From assembly GCA_023452965.1 (NCBI GenBank), contig JAEXUU010000001.1:1-6039 (forward strand): a stretch of DNA of 6,039 bases, given 5' to 3'. Each line of letters opens with the position of its first letter. The stretch's first letter is position 1. Positions 1 through 6,039 of this stretch are shown here, piece by piece. The notes beneath the pieces were generated by a model. It saw only the letters and a list, made by a program, of their open reading frames with translations. It searched no databases and was not told the origin of the DNA. Source of the stretch: Pseudomonadota bacterium (lineage in GTDB: Bacteria > Pseudomonadota > Alphaproteobacteria > Rhizobiales > Beijerinckiaceae). Position numbers and translations under genes: made by a program.

Positions 1-7
1 AGCTCAT
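1..7 (-). CDS. Possible start of the RND efflux pump permease gene (edge-truncated)
   Basis: Eleven bases after the adaptor stop codon there is an ATG on the minus strand (bases 7-5) followed by AGC and the window edge, so only Met-Ser can be read. A GGGG run at 17-14, six bases before the ATG, could serve as ribosome binding site. In operons of this type the adaptor gene is normally followed by the AcrB-like inner-membrane RND transporter gene of about 1,000 codons. That identity is inferred from position only; nothing in two codons shows it. Confidence 0.4.
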
Positions 8-18
8 CGCCGGCCCCG

Positions 19-1224
19 TCAGTTCGTCACGACCGGGGTGATCACGTCACCGTCGCGCACGAAAGTGCCAGCGCGGGCGACCACGCTCTCGCCTTCGGCG
101 AGGCCCGAGACGATCTCGGCGCGCCCGTCGCCGATCAGCCCGAGCTCGACCTTCTTGGTCGCGACCTTGCTGTCCTTGACCGCCTGCACGGTCGCGCCGG
201 CGCGCGTATAGGTGATCGCCGAAAGCGGCAGGACCACATTGTTCTTGCGGCCGGTCTCGATGACGCCACGGGCGAAGGAGCCGATCGCCACCGGCGGATT
301 GCCCTTGAGCGCGATGCGCACCCGACCGAGCCGCGACGCCTTGTCGACCTCCGGCGCAATCAGGCGGATCTCGCCTTCCAGCGCCTGTGTCGCCCCGGCC
401 GGCGTCACCGCCACTTTCTGGCCGTGCTTCAGGCTGGGAATCTCGACCTCGGCGACCTCAGCCTCGAGCTCGACGGCACCGTCCGCGATGACCTTGAACA
501 GCGGCTCGGCCGCCGCCATCGTCGCCATCGCCCCGAGACGGGCATTGCGGCGGCTGACGATACCGGCCTTCGGCGTCTTGATCTCGGTGCGCGCCAGCTT
601 GACGTCGATGTCCTTGCCCTGGGCTTTCGCCAAAGCGAGGTCGGCGGTCATGATCGCGAGGTTCTGCTTGGCCGAGTTCAACCGCGCCTGTGCCGCCCGG
701 GCGGCCGTGGCGCGCAGATCATAGGTCTCGACGCTGGCATTGCCGGTATCGCGCAGCGACTTCGTCCGGTCGAAGGCGTTGTTGGCCTGCACCAGATTGG
801 CCTCGGCCTCGACGATCTGCGCCTTGGCCTGGTCGACGCCCGCCTCGGCGCGCTGGATCTGCGCGTCGTTCTGGCTGCGCTGCACGTCGAGCGTGGTGCG
901 AGACAGTCGCGCCAGCACCTGGCCGGCGACGACGCGCTCGCCCTCCTCCGCCAGCAGTTCGGTGATCACGAAGCCATCGATCTCGGGCGCGACCATGATC
1001 TCGTCGCGGGCGATCATCGGGCCGGAGACGACGACGCTCTGGACGATCTCGCCGCGCTTGGCCGAGGTGACGGTGATCGCCGGGCCGGCGCTGGGCTGCT
1101 GAACGGCGGCGGCAGCCGTTCCCTGTGCCATACCAGCCGTGGGCAGGCCGGCGAGAGCGAGGAACGACAGGGCGACGAGGCTCTTATGGGTGACAGGCAT
1201 GGGTGCGGCTCTTTGCGCGTTCAT
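19..1224 (-). CDS. RND efflux periplasmic adaptor subunit (HlyD/AcrA-type membrane fusion protein)
   Basis: This 401-residue protein should link an inner-membrane RND pump to an outer-membrane channel for drug or solute export. Residues 1 to about 34 look like a Sec signal peptide: a short basic start, a hydrophobic stretch LVALSFLALAG, and an AxA-like end near GMAQ. There is no lipobox cysteine, so it is probably periplasmic and not a lipoprotein. Residues 81-107 (EIDGFVITEL, then VVAGQVLARL) are the first half of a lipoyl-like domain. Residues 112-205 are Ala/Gln/Lys-rich heptad-like sequence expected to form the alpha-hairpin coiled coil. Residues 212-246 (TEIKTPKAGIVSRR onward) are the second lipoyl half, followed by a beta-barrel (about 250-325) and a membrane-proximal domain (about 326-400). 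The length is normal for the family. ATG 1224 overlaps the stop of the upstream tetR gene as ATGA, suggesting translational coupling. An internal ATG at 1200 (Met9) is an alternative start that still leaves a signal peptide. The substrate cannot be told from sequence. Confidence 0.93.
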   Translation of the reverse strand: MNAQRAAPMPVTHKSLVALSFLALAGLPTAGMAQGTAAAAVQQPSAGPAITVTSAKRGEIVQSVVVSGPMIARDEIMVAPEIDGFVITELLAEEGERVVAGQVLARLSRTTLDVQRSQNDAQIQRAEAGVDQAKAQIVEAEANLVQANNAFDRTKSLRDTGNASVETYDLRATAARAAQARLNSAKQNLAIMTADLALAKAQGKDIDVKLARTEIKTPKAGIVSRRNARLGAMATMAAAEPLFKVIADGAVELEAEVAEVEIPSLKHGQKVAVTPAGATQALEGEIRLIAPEVDKASRLGRVRIALKGNPPVAIGSFARGVIETGRKNNVVLPLSAITYTRAGATVQAVKDSKVATKKVELGLIGDGRAEIVSGLAEGESVVARAGTFVRDGDVITPVVTN

Positions 1225-1862
1225 GGTTGATCGTCCGCGGCCGGCGGCAGCAGCATCACCGCTGCCAGCCCGCGCATCGCGGCGAAAAGGGTCTCGGCAC
1301 CGGCGGCGGCGTCGAATTCGGGATCGACGGCACGCCGGCAGAAGAAGCCGTCGGCCATCATGAAGATCGCCTGCAGGAAGCGCGCTTGATCGAGATTGGC
1401 AGGCAGCTCGCCATTCTCGCGGGCGACCGCGACTGCCTCAGTCAGCCCCTGCTCGACCGTGCCGTCGATGCCGGCGCACATCTGCGCCATCTGCGGATTG
1501 CGGGCAGCCTCCGCCCAGATTTGCAGGGCGATGATCGCCTTCTCGCGCGGCTTGTGCACGAGATGGAAACGACCAAGTTCCTCCAACTGGTCGAGCAAGC
1601 CGCCCTTCTGCGGATCGAGCCCGGCAAAATCGGCGGCGATCTCGCTGCGGTCGCGCTCGGCGATGCCCGCGACGATCGCGTCCTTCGAGGGGAAATAGCG
1701 ATAGAGATTGCCGGGACTCATCCCGGCCTCGAGAGCGACGTCGTTCATCGTCGCGGCATGGAATCCGGAGCGCGCGAAGACCTGCTCCGCCGCATCGAGA
1801 ATGCGGATATGGCGATCGGAGAGGCCGCGCTCGGCCTGGTGCTGGTCTGCTGCGTGCGACAA
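1221..1862 (-). CDS. TetR/AcrR-family transcriptional repressor of the efflux operon
   Basis: The protein has 213 residues if it starts at TTG 1862, a normal TetR-family size. Residues 17-62 are a typical TetR N-terminal domain: RHIRILDAAEQVFARSGF leads into the helix-turn-helix MNDVALEAGMSPGNLYRYF (39-57), with the family's conserved LYRYFPSK. The rest is the helical ligand and dimer domain (LDQLEELGRF, LQIWAEAARNP, FLQAIFMMADGFF). By analogy with AcrR-like regulators it should repress its own operon until a ligand binds. It is the promoter-proximal gene, and its TGA overlaps the adaptor ATG by four bases. No in-frame ATG exists between Met39 of the helix-turn-helix and position 1980, so a TTG start at 1862 or 1877 is forced. 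TTG 1862 gives MSHAADQHQ and leaves the operator outside the gene. There is no clear Shine-Dalgarno sequence. The frame stays open upstream to 2867, but that part runs antisense to the amidotransferase gene and is not believed. Confidence 0.87.
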   Translation of the reverse strand: MSHAADQHQAERGLSDRHIRILDAAEQVFARSGFHAATMNDVALEAGMSPGNLYRYFPSKDAIVAGIAERDRSEIAADFAGLDPQKGGLLDQLEELGRFHLVHKPREKAIIALQIWAEAARNPQMAQMCAGIDGTVEQGLTEAVAVARENGELPANLDQARFLQAIFMMADGFFCRRAVDPEFDAAAGAETLFAAMRGLAAVMLLPPAADDQP

Positions 1863-1873
1863 GGTTCGGCCAA

Positions 1874-1903
1874 GCAATGAGAATGAACGTTCATTCTCAT
1901 TGC
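1874..1903. promoter_or_regulatory. Perfect 30-bp palindrome, probable TetR operator
   Basis: The left half GCAATGAGAATGAAC (1874-1888) is followed without spacer by its exact reverse complement (1889-1903), so all 15 base pairs match. It lies 11 bases upstream of the TTG start of the tetR gene and covers the expected -10 region of its promoter. TetR-family dimers bind such sites, and inner half-sites of the GAATGA/TCATTC type resemble operators known for other TetR members such as Bacillus FadR. Binding by the adjacent repressor, and thus autoregulation of the whole efflux operon, is an inference from position and symmetry. Confidence 0.8.
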
Positions 1904-1925
1904 CTGAAGCCGGCTCGGCTGTCAA
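1897..1925 (-). promoter_or_regulatory. Candidate sigma-70 promoter of the tetR-efflux operon
   Basis: On the minus strand a perfect -35 hexamer TTGACA occupies 1925-1920. A 17-base spacer puts the -10 position at 1902-1897, where the sequence is CAATGA, a poor match to TATAAT. GAGAAT a few bases further on matches better but at a 21-base spacing. In either case the -10 element and start site fall inside the 30-bp palindrome, so a bound repressor would block polymerase. The -35 match and the geometry are seen; promoter activity is inferred. Confidence 0.45.
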
Positions 1926-1951
1926 TGCGGAATACGGCCACCGGTTGCATT

Positions 1952-1973
1952 TCTGGTAAATGGGTTCACCAGA
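1952..1973. promoter_or_regulatory. Imperfect dyad in the divergent intergenic region, possible second regulatory site
   Basis: TCTGGT (1952-1957) and ACCAGA (1968-1973) form six-base inverted arms separated by ten bases. TTGCAT occurs on both sides (1945-1950 and 1974-1979), and TGCAT-N5-ATGCA (1975-1989) gives a further small dyad. The site is upstream of the amidotransferase gene and about 27 bases upstream of the tetR -35 box, so it could bind a regulator of the plus-strand pair. The arms are short enough to arise by chance, hence the low confidence. No convincing plus-strand -35/-10 pair was found in 1904-2111. Confidence 0.25.
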
Positions 1974-2111
1974 TTGCATGAAGTATGCACGATGCGGGGC
2001 GCCGCCATACCTGCCGAGCCCGACAATCCGCTTGCCGATGGCGGCCCCTGCCCGCATCATCTGTCGCCAGCAGGCATGCCGAGAGTTCCGGGGGCGCAAC
2101 CGACCGCCGCG

Positions 2112-2909
2112 ATGAACGACCAGTCCTTTCGTTTTCCATACCGGCGCCGGCTTCGCACGCGCCTCGACCGTCTGCCTCCGCCGCGGAAACCTGTGCTGAT
2201 CGTGTTGCATCAGGAGCATTCCACGGCCGGCCGCGTCGGCCGCCTCCTGGCGGAGCGCGGATATGCGCTGGACATCCGCAAGCCGCGCTTCGGCGACCCG
2301 CTGCCCCAGACCATGCAGGAGCATGCCGGAGCGGTGATTTTCGGCGGCCCGATGAGCGCCAACGACCCCGACGATTTCGTCAAGGCCGAGATCGACTGGA
2401 TCGGGGTCTGCCTCAAGGAACAGGCACCCTTTCTCGGCATTTGCCTGGGAGCCCAGATGCTGACCCGGCATCTCGGCGGCACGGTCTACACCCATCCGCA
2501 GGGCCGCGCCGAGGTTGGATACTACCGGCTCGACCAGACCGAAGCTGGCAGGAGCCACGCCGAGGCCGCGGGCTTCGCCTGGCCGGACACCGTCTACCAG
2601 TGGCATCGCGAAGGCTTCGACTGCCCGACCGGCGCCGAATGCCTCGCCACTGGCGGCGACTTTCCTGTGCAGGCGATCCGCGCCGGCGAGCAAGCCTATG
2701 GCATCCAGTTCCATCCGGAGGTGACGCCGGCGATGATGTGCCGCTGGTCGGTGCGCGGTCATGAGCGCACGCTGATGCCCGGCGCGCAGCTGCGCCAGCA
2801 GCATCTCGACGGCTGGTACCAGTACGACCCGGCCGTCCGCAGCTGGCTCGACGCCTTCCTCGATCACTGGCTGAAGCAGCCGGCAACCAGCACAGGCCAG
2901 ACCGCGTGA
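2112..2909 (+). CDS. Class I glutamine amidotransferase-like protein (stand-alone GuaA-type GATase domain)
   Basis: This is a 265-residue single-domain protein with the class I (triad) amidotransferase fold from about residue 27 to 205. The nucleophile elbow GICLGAQ places the catalytic Cys at 111. The motif GIQFHPEV supplies His201 and Glu203, completing the Cys-His-Glu triad. An oxyanion-loop-like FGGPMSAND lies at 77-85. No synthetase or ATP-pyrophosphatase domain follows, so it is not GMP synthetase itself. It may hydrolyse glutamine or a gamma-glutamyl compound, or hand ammonia to an unknown partner. It overlaps the next gene by GTGA and is surely co-expressed with that FAD oxidoreductase. 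The start is uncertain: ATG 2112 is chosen because it gives a short leader before the fold. ATG 1992, ATG 2076, TTG 1974 or GTG 2193 are also in frame, and none has a convincing ribosome binding site. The exact substrate is unknown. Confidence 0.87.
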   Translation: MNDQSFRFPYRRRLRTRLDRLPPPRKPVLIVLHQEHSTAGRVGRLLAERGYALDIRKPRFGDPLPQTMQEHAGAVIFGGPMSANDPDDFVKAEIDWIGVCLKEQAPFLGICLGAQMLTRHLGGTVYTHPQGRAEVGYYRLDQTEAGRSHAEAAGFAWPDTVYQWHREGFDCPTGAECLATGGDFPVQAIRAGEQAYGIQFHPEVTPAMMCRWSVRGHERTLMPGAQLRQQHLDGWYQYDPAVRSWLDAFLDHWLKQPATSTGQTA

Positions 2910-4147
2910 GCCGCACCATCCTCGTCCTCGGCGCCGGCATCGTCGGCGTCTCCTGCGCGCTCGCGCTGCAGCAGCGCGGCTTCGCCGTCACCCTGCTCGA
3001 CCGGCGCGAGCCCGGCCGCGAGACCTCCTATGGCAATGCCGGCGTGATCGGCCGCTCCTCGCTGGTGCCGCTCAACAATCCCGGGCTCTACGCCAAGTTG
3101 CCGAGCTATCTCGGCAACCGCCATCCGGCCCTGCATCTCGACTGGCGGCGCGCGCTCACCAGCCCCGGCTGGATGCTACGCTTCCTCTGGGAAGGGCGTG
3201 CGTCACAGGCCGCAGCCCGGATCGCGGCCATGGACGGGCTGACCGCGACGGCGGTGACGCGGCACCGCACCCTGATGCAGCAGGCCGGCATCTCCCATCG
3301 CCTGCGCGAGACCGGCACGCTCAAGCTCTGGCGCAGCGAGGCTGGCCTCGCGTCGGCCCGCGCCGAGCAGGACCTGCTGAAGGCCCATGGCGTCGAATCC
3401 GAGATCCTCGACCGGCAGGGCATCTCGGCGCTCGAACCCTCGCTGAACCCGATCTTTCCGACCGGACTCTTCATTGCGGCGAATGGCTCGGTCGATTCAC
3501 CGGGTGCCGTCACCGCCGGCTACGCCGCCCTGTTCGTCGCCCGCAGCGGCACCCTCATTCAGGAGGAGGTCGGCTCTCTGCGCCGGGAAGGCGCGCTCTG
3601 GCGGGTCCAGACCGCGCAACGCATGTACGAAGCCAGCGACGTCGTGATCGCGCTCGGGCCCTGGAGCGCCGACCTGCTGCGCCCGCTCGGCCTAGATCCG
3701 AAGCTCGATGTCGAGCGCGGCTACCATCGCCATTTCGCGGCGGGTGACGGCGCCCGCCTGAGCCGGCCCGTCTACGATGTCGACGCAGCCTATTTCATGA
3801 CGCCGATGGAGGAAGGCTACCGCGTTACCAGCGGCGTCGATCTCAGCCTCCGCGATGCGCCCGACCAGTTGCGCCAGATCGAGAGCGTCACGCAAAGCGC
3901 GCGCGAGGCCTTCCCGCTGGGCTCGGTCCTCGGCAAGACCTGGCGTGGGGCCCGGCCGACCCTGCCGGATTCGCTGCCGATGATCGGCGCCGCGCCCCGG
4001 CATCAGGGGCTCTGGCTCGCCTTCGGCAACCAGCATCTCGGCTTCTCGACCGGACCGATGACCGGCGAATTGCTCGCCGCGCTGCTCAATGGCGAGGCGC
4101 CGCCGATCGACCCGAAGCCCTACGCACCGGGGCGGTACATCCGCTAA
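2906..4147 (+). CDS. FAD-dependent oxidoreductase, DadA-like (D-amino acid dehydrogenase / amine oxidase, DAO fold)
   Basis: This is a 413-residue flavoprotein of the DAO family, which oxidises D-amino acids or secondary and N-substituted amines. The N-terminal Rossmann motif GAGIVG is at residues 9-14. The acidic residue that would bind the FAD ribose is Asp32 (LLDRREPG), where many relatives have Glu. The DadA-type YGNAG follows at 42-46. ALGPWSADLL (249-258) is the second FAD-contact region. The C-terminal signature runs from WRGARPTLPDSLPMIG (346-361) to GNQHLGFSTGPMTG (374-387), as in DadA relatives. The length matches the family (about 410-430). There is no signal peptide; the hydrophobic start is the FAD-binding strand. 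The gene begins with GTG 2906, overlapping the amidotransferase stop as GTGA, so translation is probably coupled. The substrate cannot be assigned, and the dadA symbol is withheld because this branch also includes hydroxyproline, sarcosine-like and polyamine-derived amine oxidoreductases. Confidence 0.9.
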   Translation: MSRTILVLGAGIVGVSCALALQQRGFAVTLLDRREPGRETSYGNAGVIGRSSLVPLNNPGLYAKLPSYLGNRHPALHLDWRRALTSPGWMLRFLWEGRASQAAARIAAMDGLTATAVTRHRTLMQQAGISHRLRETGTLKLWRSEAGLASARAEQDLLKAHGVESEILDRQGISALEPSLNPIFPTGLFIAANGSVDSPGAVTAGYAALFVARSGTLIQEEVGSLRREGALWRVQTAQRMYEASDVVIALGPWSADLLRPLGLDPKLDVERGYHRHFAAGDGARLSRPVYDVDAAYFMTPMEEGYRVTSGVDLSLRDAPDQLRQIESVTQSAREAFPLGSVLGKTWRGARPTLPDSLPMIGAAPRHQGLWLAFGNQHLGFSTGPMTGELLAALLNGEAPPIDPKPYAPGRYIR

Positions 4148-4188
4148 AGCCCCCGATCATCGGAAGAGGCGCGGGTACAGCGCCAACG

Positions 4189-4214
4189 AAAAACGCCAGC
4201 CCGGAGGCTGGCGT
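4189..4214 (-). terminator. Rho-independent terminator of the sdh operon
   Basis: Read on the minus strand, a nine-base-pair GC-rich stem (ACGCCAGCC with GGCTGGCGT, 4214-4206 and 4201-4193) closes a four-base loop and runs into five T residues (4193-4189). This is a textbook intrinsic terminator 64 bases after the sdhB stop. On the plus strand the hairpin is not followed by a T tract, so it should serve the sdh operon and not the converging oxidoreductase gene. Confidence 0.87.
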
Positions 4215-4278
4215 CGATCGAGACCTGCAAGCGCAGGCCCTCGCGTCGGATGGCCGCGCCAGTGGCGTTCGCGCCGTC

Positions 4279-5064
4279 TCAGACCTGGCGGGCCACCATC
4301 ATCTTCTTGACTTCGGCGATCGCCTTGGCCGGGTTGAGGCCCTTGGGGCAGGCATTGGCGCAGTTCATGATGGTGTGGCAGCGATAGAGCCGGAACGGGT
4401 CCTCGAGATCGTCGAGGCGCTCGCCAGTGGCCTCGTCGCGCGAGTCGATCAGCCAGCGATAGGCCTGCAGCAGCGCGGCCGGGCCGAGATAGCGGTCGCC
4501 ATTCCACCAGTAGCTCGGGCAGGAGGTCGAGCAGCAGGCGCAGAGGATGCACTCATAGAGCCCGTCGAGCTTCTCGCGGTCGTCCTTGGCTTGCGACCAT
4601 TCCTTCTCCGGCGCCGGCGTCGTCGTCTTGAGCCAGGGCTCGATCGAGGCGTGCTGGGCGTAGAAGCGGGTGAGGTCGGGGACGAGGTCCTTGACCACCG
4701 GCATGTGCGGCAGCGGGTAGATCGCAACCTTGCCCTTCGACCCGCACTCGTCGATGCCGGTGGTGCAGGCGAGCCCGTTCTTGCCGTCCATGTTCATGGC
4801 GCAGGAACCGCAGATGCCCTCGCGGCAGGAGCGCCGGAAGGTCAGCGTCGGGTCGACCTTGTTCTTGATCCAGATCAGGGCGTCGAGGACCATCGGCCCG
4901 CAATCCTCGCGGTCGACGTAATAGGTGTCGGTCCGCGGATTGGCGGTATCGTCGGGATTCCAACGATAGACCTTGAACTCGGTGACCTTCTTGGCGCCGG
5001 CCGGCTTCGGCCAGGCCTTGCCCTCGGTCAGGCGGGAGTTCTGAGGAAGATTGAATTCGGCCAT
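4279..5064 (-). CDS. sdhB: Succinate dehydrogenase iron-sulfur subunit
   Basis: SdhB (261 residues) carries electrons from the flavin of SdhA to ubiquinone through three iron-sulfur clusters in respiratory complex II, on the cytoplasmic face of the inner membrane. The N-terminal ferredoxin-like domain binds [2Fe-2S] through [10 protein letters not shown] (Cys80, Cys85, Cys88) and Cys100. The C-terminal domain has [16 protein letters not shown] (172-187) and [14 protein letters not shown] (229-242). By alignment with E. coli SdhB, Cys172, 175, 178 and 239 hold the [4Fe-4S] cluster and Cys182, 229 and 235 the [3Fe-4S] cluster. Pro183, Ser184, Trp187 and His230 correspond to the quinone-side region. 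All ligands are intact. The N-terminal extension of about 25 residues is typical of alphaproteobacteria. ATG 5064 is 14 bases after the sdhA stop. It is the last gene of the operon, followed by an intrinsic terminator. Confidence 0.98.
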   Translation of the reverse strand: MAEFNLPQNSRLTEGKAWPKPAGAKKVTEFKVYRWNPDDTANPRTDTYYVDREDCGPMVLDALIWIKNKVDPTLTFRRSCREGICGSCAMNMDGKNGLACTTGIDECGSKGKVAIYPLPHMPVVKDLVPDLTRFYAQHASIEPWLKTTTPAPEKEWSQAKDDREKLDGLYECILCACCSTSCPSYWWNGDRYLGPAALLQAYRWLIDSRDEATGERLDDLEDPFRLYRCHTIMNCANACPKGLNPAKAIAEVKKMMVARQV

Positions 5065-5075
5065 CGTTCAGATCG

Positions 5076-5081
5076 TCCTCA
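5076..5081 (-). promoter_or_regulatory. Ribosome binding site of sdhB overlapping the sdhA stop codon
   Basis: The sdhA stop TGA is the first part of TGAGGA (5081-5076), whose GAGGA can pair with the 16S rRNA tail. It lies 11 bases before the sdhB ATG, slightly long but usable. This supports the chosen sdhB start and co-translation of the two subunits. Confidence 0.6.
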
Positions 5082-6039
5082 ATACACCCGCGCCTTGGGC
5101 TTGATGTACTCGATGTCGTTCGAGAGCGTGTAGGTGTGCACCGGACGGTCGTCGAGCGTGACGGTGCGCTTCTCGTCGTCGATCCAGGCGAGCGTGTGCT
5201 TCATCCAGTCCTTGTCGTCGCGGTTCGGATAATCCTCGCGTGCATGGGCGCCGCGGCTTTCCGGACGGTTCAGGGCCGAATCCATGGTCACCACGGCCTG
5301 GGTGATCAGGTTCTCGAACTCCAGCGTCTCGATCAGGTCCGAGTTCCAGATCAGCGAGCGGTCGGTCACGGCGATGTCGGTGATGCCGCCCCAGACCTCG
5401 TGGATCAGCTTGTGGCCCTCTTCCAGCGTCTCGCCGGTGCGGTAGACTGCGCAGTTGTTCTGCATGGTCCGCTGCATGCGGTCGCGCAGATCGGCGGTCG
5501 AGGTCCCGCCCTTGGCGTTGCGGTACTTGTCGAGGCGCGACAGCGAGAGGTCGGCCGAGTTCTTCTGCAGCTCCGGCTGCTTCTCGCCGGCCTTGACCGT
5601 CTCGGCGCCGCGCAGCCCGGCCGCGCGGCCGAAGACGACGAGGTCGATCAGCGAGTTCGAGCCGAGGCGGTTGGCGCCGTGGACGGAGACGCAGGCCGCC
5701 TCGCCAATCGCCATCAGGCCCGGCACCACCGCATCGGGATCGCCGCCGACCTTGGTCAAGACCTCGCCGTGGAAGTTCGTCGGGATGCCGCCCATGTTGT
5801 AGTGCACCGTCGGCAGCACCGGGATCGGCTCGCGAGTGACGTCGACGCCGGCGAAGATCTTGGCGCTTTCCGAGATGCCGGGCAGGCGCTCGTGCAGGAT
5901 CTTCGGGTCGAGATGGTCGAGATGCAGGTAGATGTGGTCCTTGTTCTTGCCGACGCCGCGCCCGCCACGGATCTCCATGGTCATCGAGCGTGAGACGACG
6001 TCGCGCGAGGCGAGGTCCTTGGCCGAGGGGGCATAGCGC
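5079..6039 (-). CDS. sdhA: Succinate dehydrogenase flavoprotein subunit, C-terminal part (5' end off the window)
   Basis: SdhA oxidises succinate to fumarate with covalently bound FAD in complex II of the TCA cycle and respiratory chain. The last 319 residues of about 600 are present. The reading frame runs to the right edge, beginning [18 protein letters not shown], so the internal ATG at 5984 is not the start. By comparison with E. coli SdhA, the Arg of SRDVV (fragment residue 12) matches the catalytic base Arg286. The His of TVHYNMGG (79) matches His354, and the Arg of [10 protein letters not shown] (124) matches Arg399; these contact the substrate. [17 protein letters not shown] (from fragment residue 110) also lies by the FAD. 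The capping and C-terminal helical domain ends in [15 protein letters not shown] and KPKARVY, as in alphaproteobacterial and mitochondrial forms. The FAD-attachment histidine and the N-terminal Rossmann fold are outside the window. sdhC and sdhD presumably lie further upstream. Confidence 0.98.
   Translation of the reverse strand, partial: RYAPSAKDLASRDVVSRSMTMEIRGGRGVGKNKDHIYLHLDHLDPKILHERLPGISESAKIFAGVDVTREPIPVLPTVHYNMGGIPTNFHGEVLTKVGGDPDAVVPGLMAIGEAACVSVHGANRLGSNSLIDLVVFGRAAGLRGAETVKAGEKQPELQKNSADLSLSRLDKYRNAKGGTSTADLRDRMQRTMQNNCAVYRTGETLEEGHKLIHEVWGGITDIAVTDRSLIWNSDLIETLEFENLITQAVVTMDSALNRPESRGAHAREDYPNRDDKDWMKHTLAWIDDEKRTVTLDDRPVHTYTLSNDIEYIKPKARVY

Noticed and set aside
424..1230. Plus-strand open frame of 268 codons opposite the adaptor gene
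   Set aside because: It is the low-complexity antisense frame of a clear membrane fusion protein gene with signal peptide and lipoyl domains.
1974..2111. A 46-residue N-terminal extension of the amidotransferase from TTG 1974
   Set aside because: The extension is Pro/Ala-rich with no fold or signal character and TTG is a weak start; ATG 2112 is preferred, though ATG 1992 or 2076 cannot be excluded.
1863..2867. Minus-strand open frame that would extend the TetR protein to 548 residues
   Set aside because: The extension lies antisense to the amidotransferase gene, has no domain character, and would put the operator inside the coding sequence. The TetR domain starts normally at about residue 17 from TTG 1862. 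Long open antisense frames are expected at this GC content.
4224..4237. Small hairpin CCTGC-N4-GCAGG between sdhB and the terminator
   Set aside because: A five-base-pair stem without a T tract is common by chance in GC-rich sequence; the adjacent nine-base-pair stem with five T residues explains termination.
5982..5984. ATG as the start of a 301-residue SdhA
   Set aside because: The frame continues upstream to the edge with conserved SdhA sequence including the RDVV arginine, so the gene is truncated by the window and does not start here.
4375..5993. Long plus-strand open frames (about 250 and 285 codons) opposite sdhB and sdhA
   Set aside because: They are antisense shadows of unmistakable sdh genes, rich in Ala, Arg, Gly, Val and Leu with no recognisable motif.
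1..6039. CRISPR arrays, tRNA or rRNA genes, insertion sequences, phage genes, defence or toxin-antitoxin systems
   Set aside because: None was recognised: no regularly spaced repeats, transposase-like frames, cloverleaf sequences or terminal inverted repeats were seen, and coding sequence fills almost the whole window.

Overview
The window is GC-rich, tightly packed bacterial chromosome. The succinate dehydrogenase proteins look alphaproteobacterial (SdhA tail ending in KARVY, SdhB with [16 protein letters not shown]). Together with the gene style this suggests a Hyphomicrobiales (Rhizobiales) member, perhaps Bosea-like. That genus-level guess is recognition only and has not been tested by a search.

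There are three transcription units. (1) Positions 1-1925, minus strand: a multidrug-efflux operon. A TetR-family repressor gene comes first and overlaps a periplasmic adaptor (membrane fusion protein) gene by ATGA. An ATG near base 7 probably opens the RND inner-membrane pump gene, which lies off the left edge. A perfect 30-bp palindrome sits directly in front of the repressor gene, under a TTGACA -35 box, which is the layout of an autoregulated repressor. (2) Positions 2112-4147, plus strand: a two-gene unit of a stand-alone class I glutamine amidotransferase-like protein and a DadA-like FAD amine/D-amino-acid oxidoreductase, overlapping by GTGA. (3) Positions 4189-6039, minus strand: the end of the succinate dehydrogenase operon (sdhA 3' part, then sdhB), closed by a strong intrinsic terminator.

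The first two units diverge from a roughly 250-bp region (1863-2111) that holds the repressor's operator and promoter and a weaker dyad of unknown meaning. The second and third units converge on a 131-bp gap (4148-4278) that holds the sdh terminator.

Most of the window is ordinary. The points most worth a second look are the long palindromic operator, the unusual TTG start of the repressor gene, and the uncharacterised amidotransferase/oxidoreductase pair, whose fold combination recalls PuuD/PuuB of putrescine catabolism. I found no CRISPR array, tRNA, rRNA, insertion sequence or clearly new defence or mobile system.
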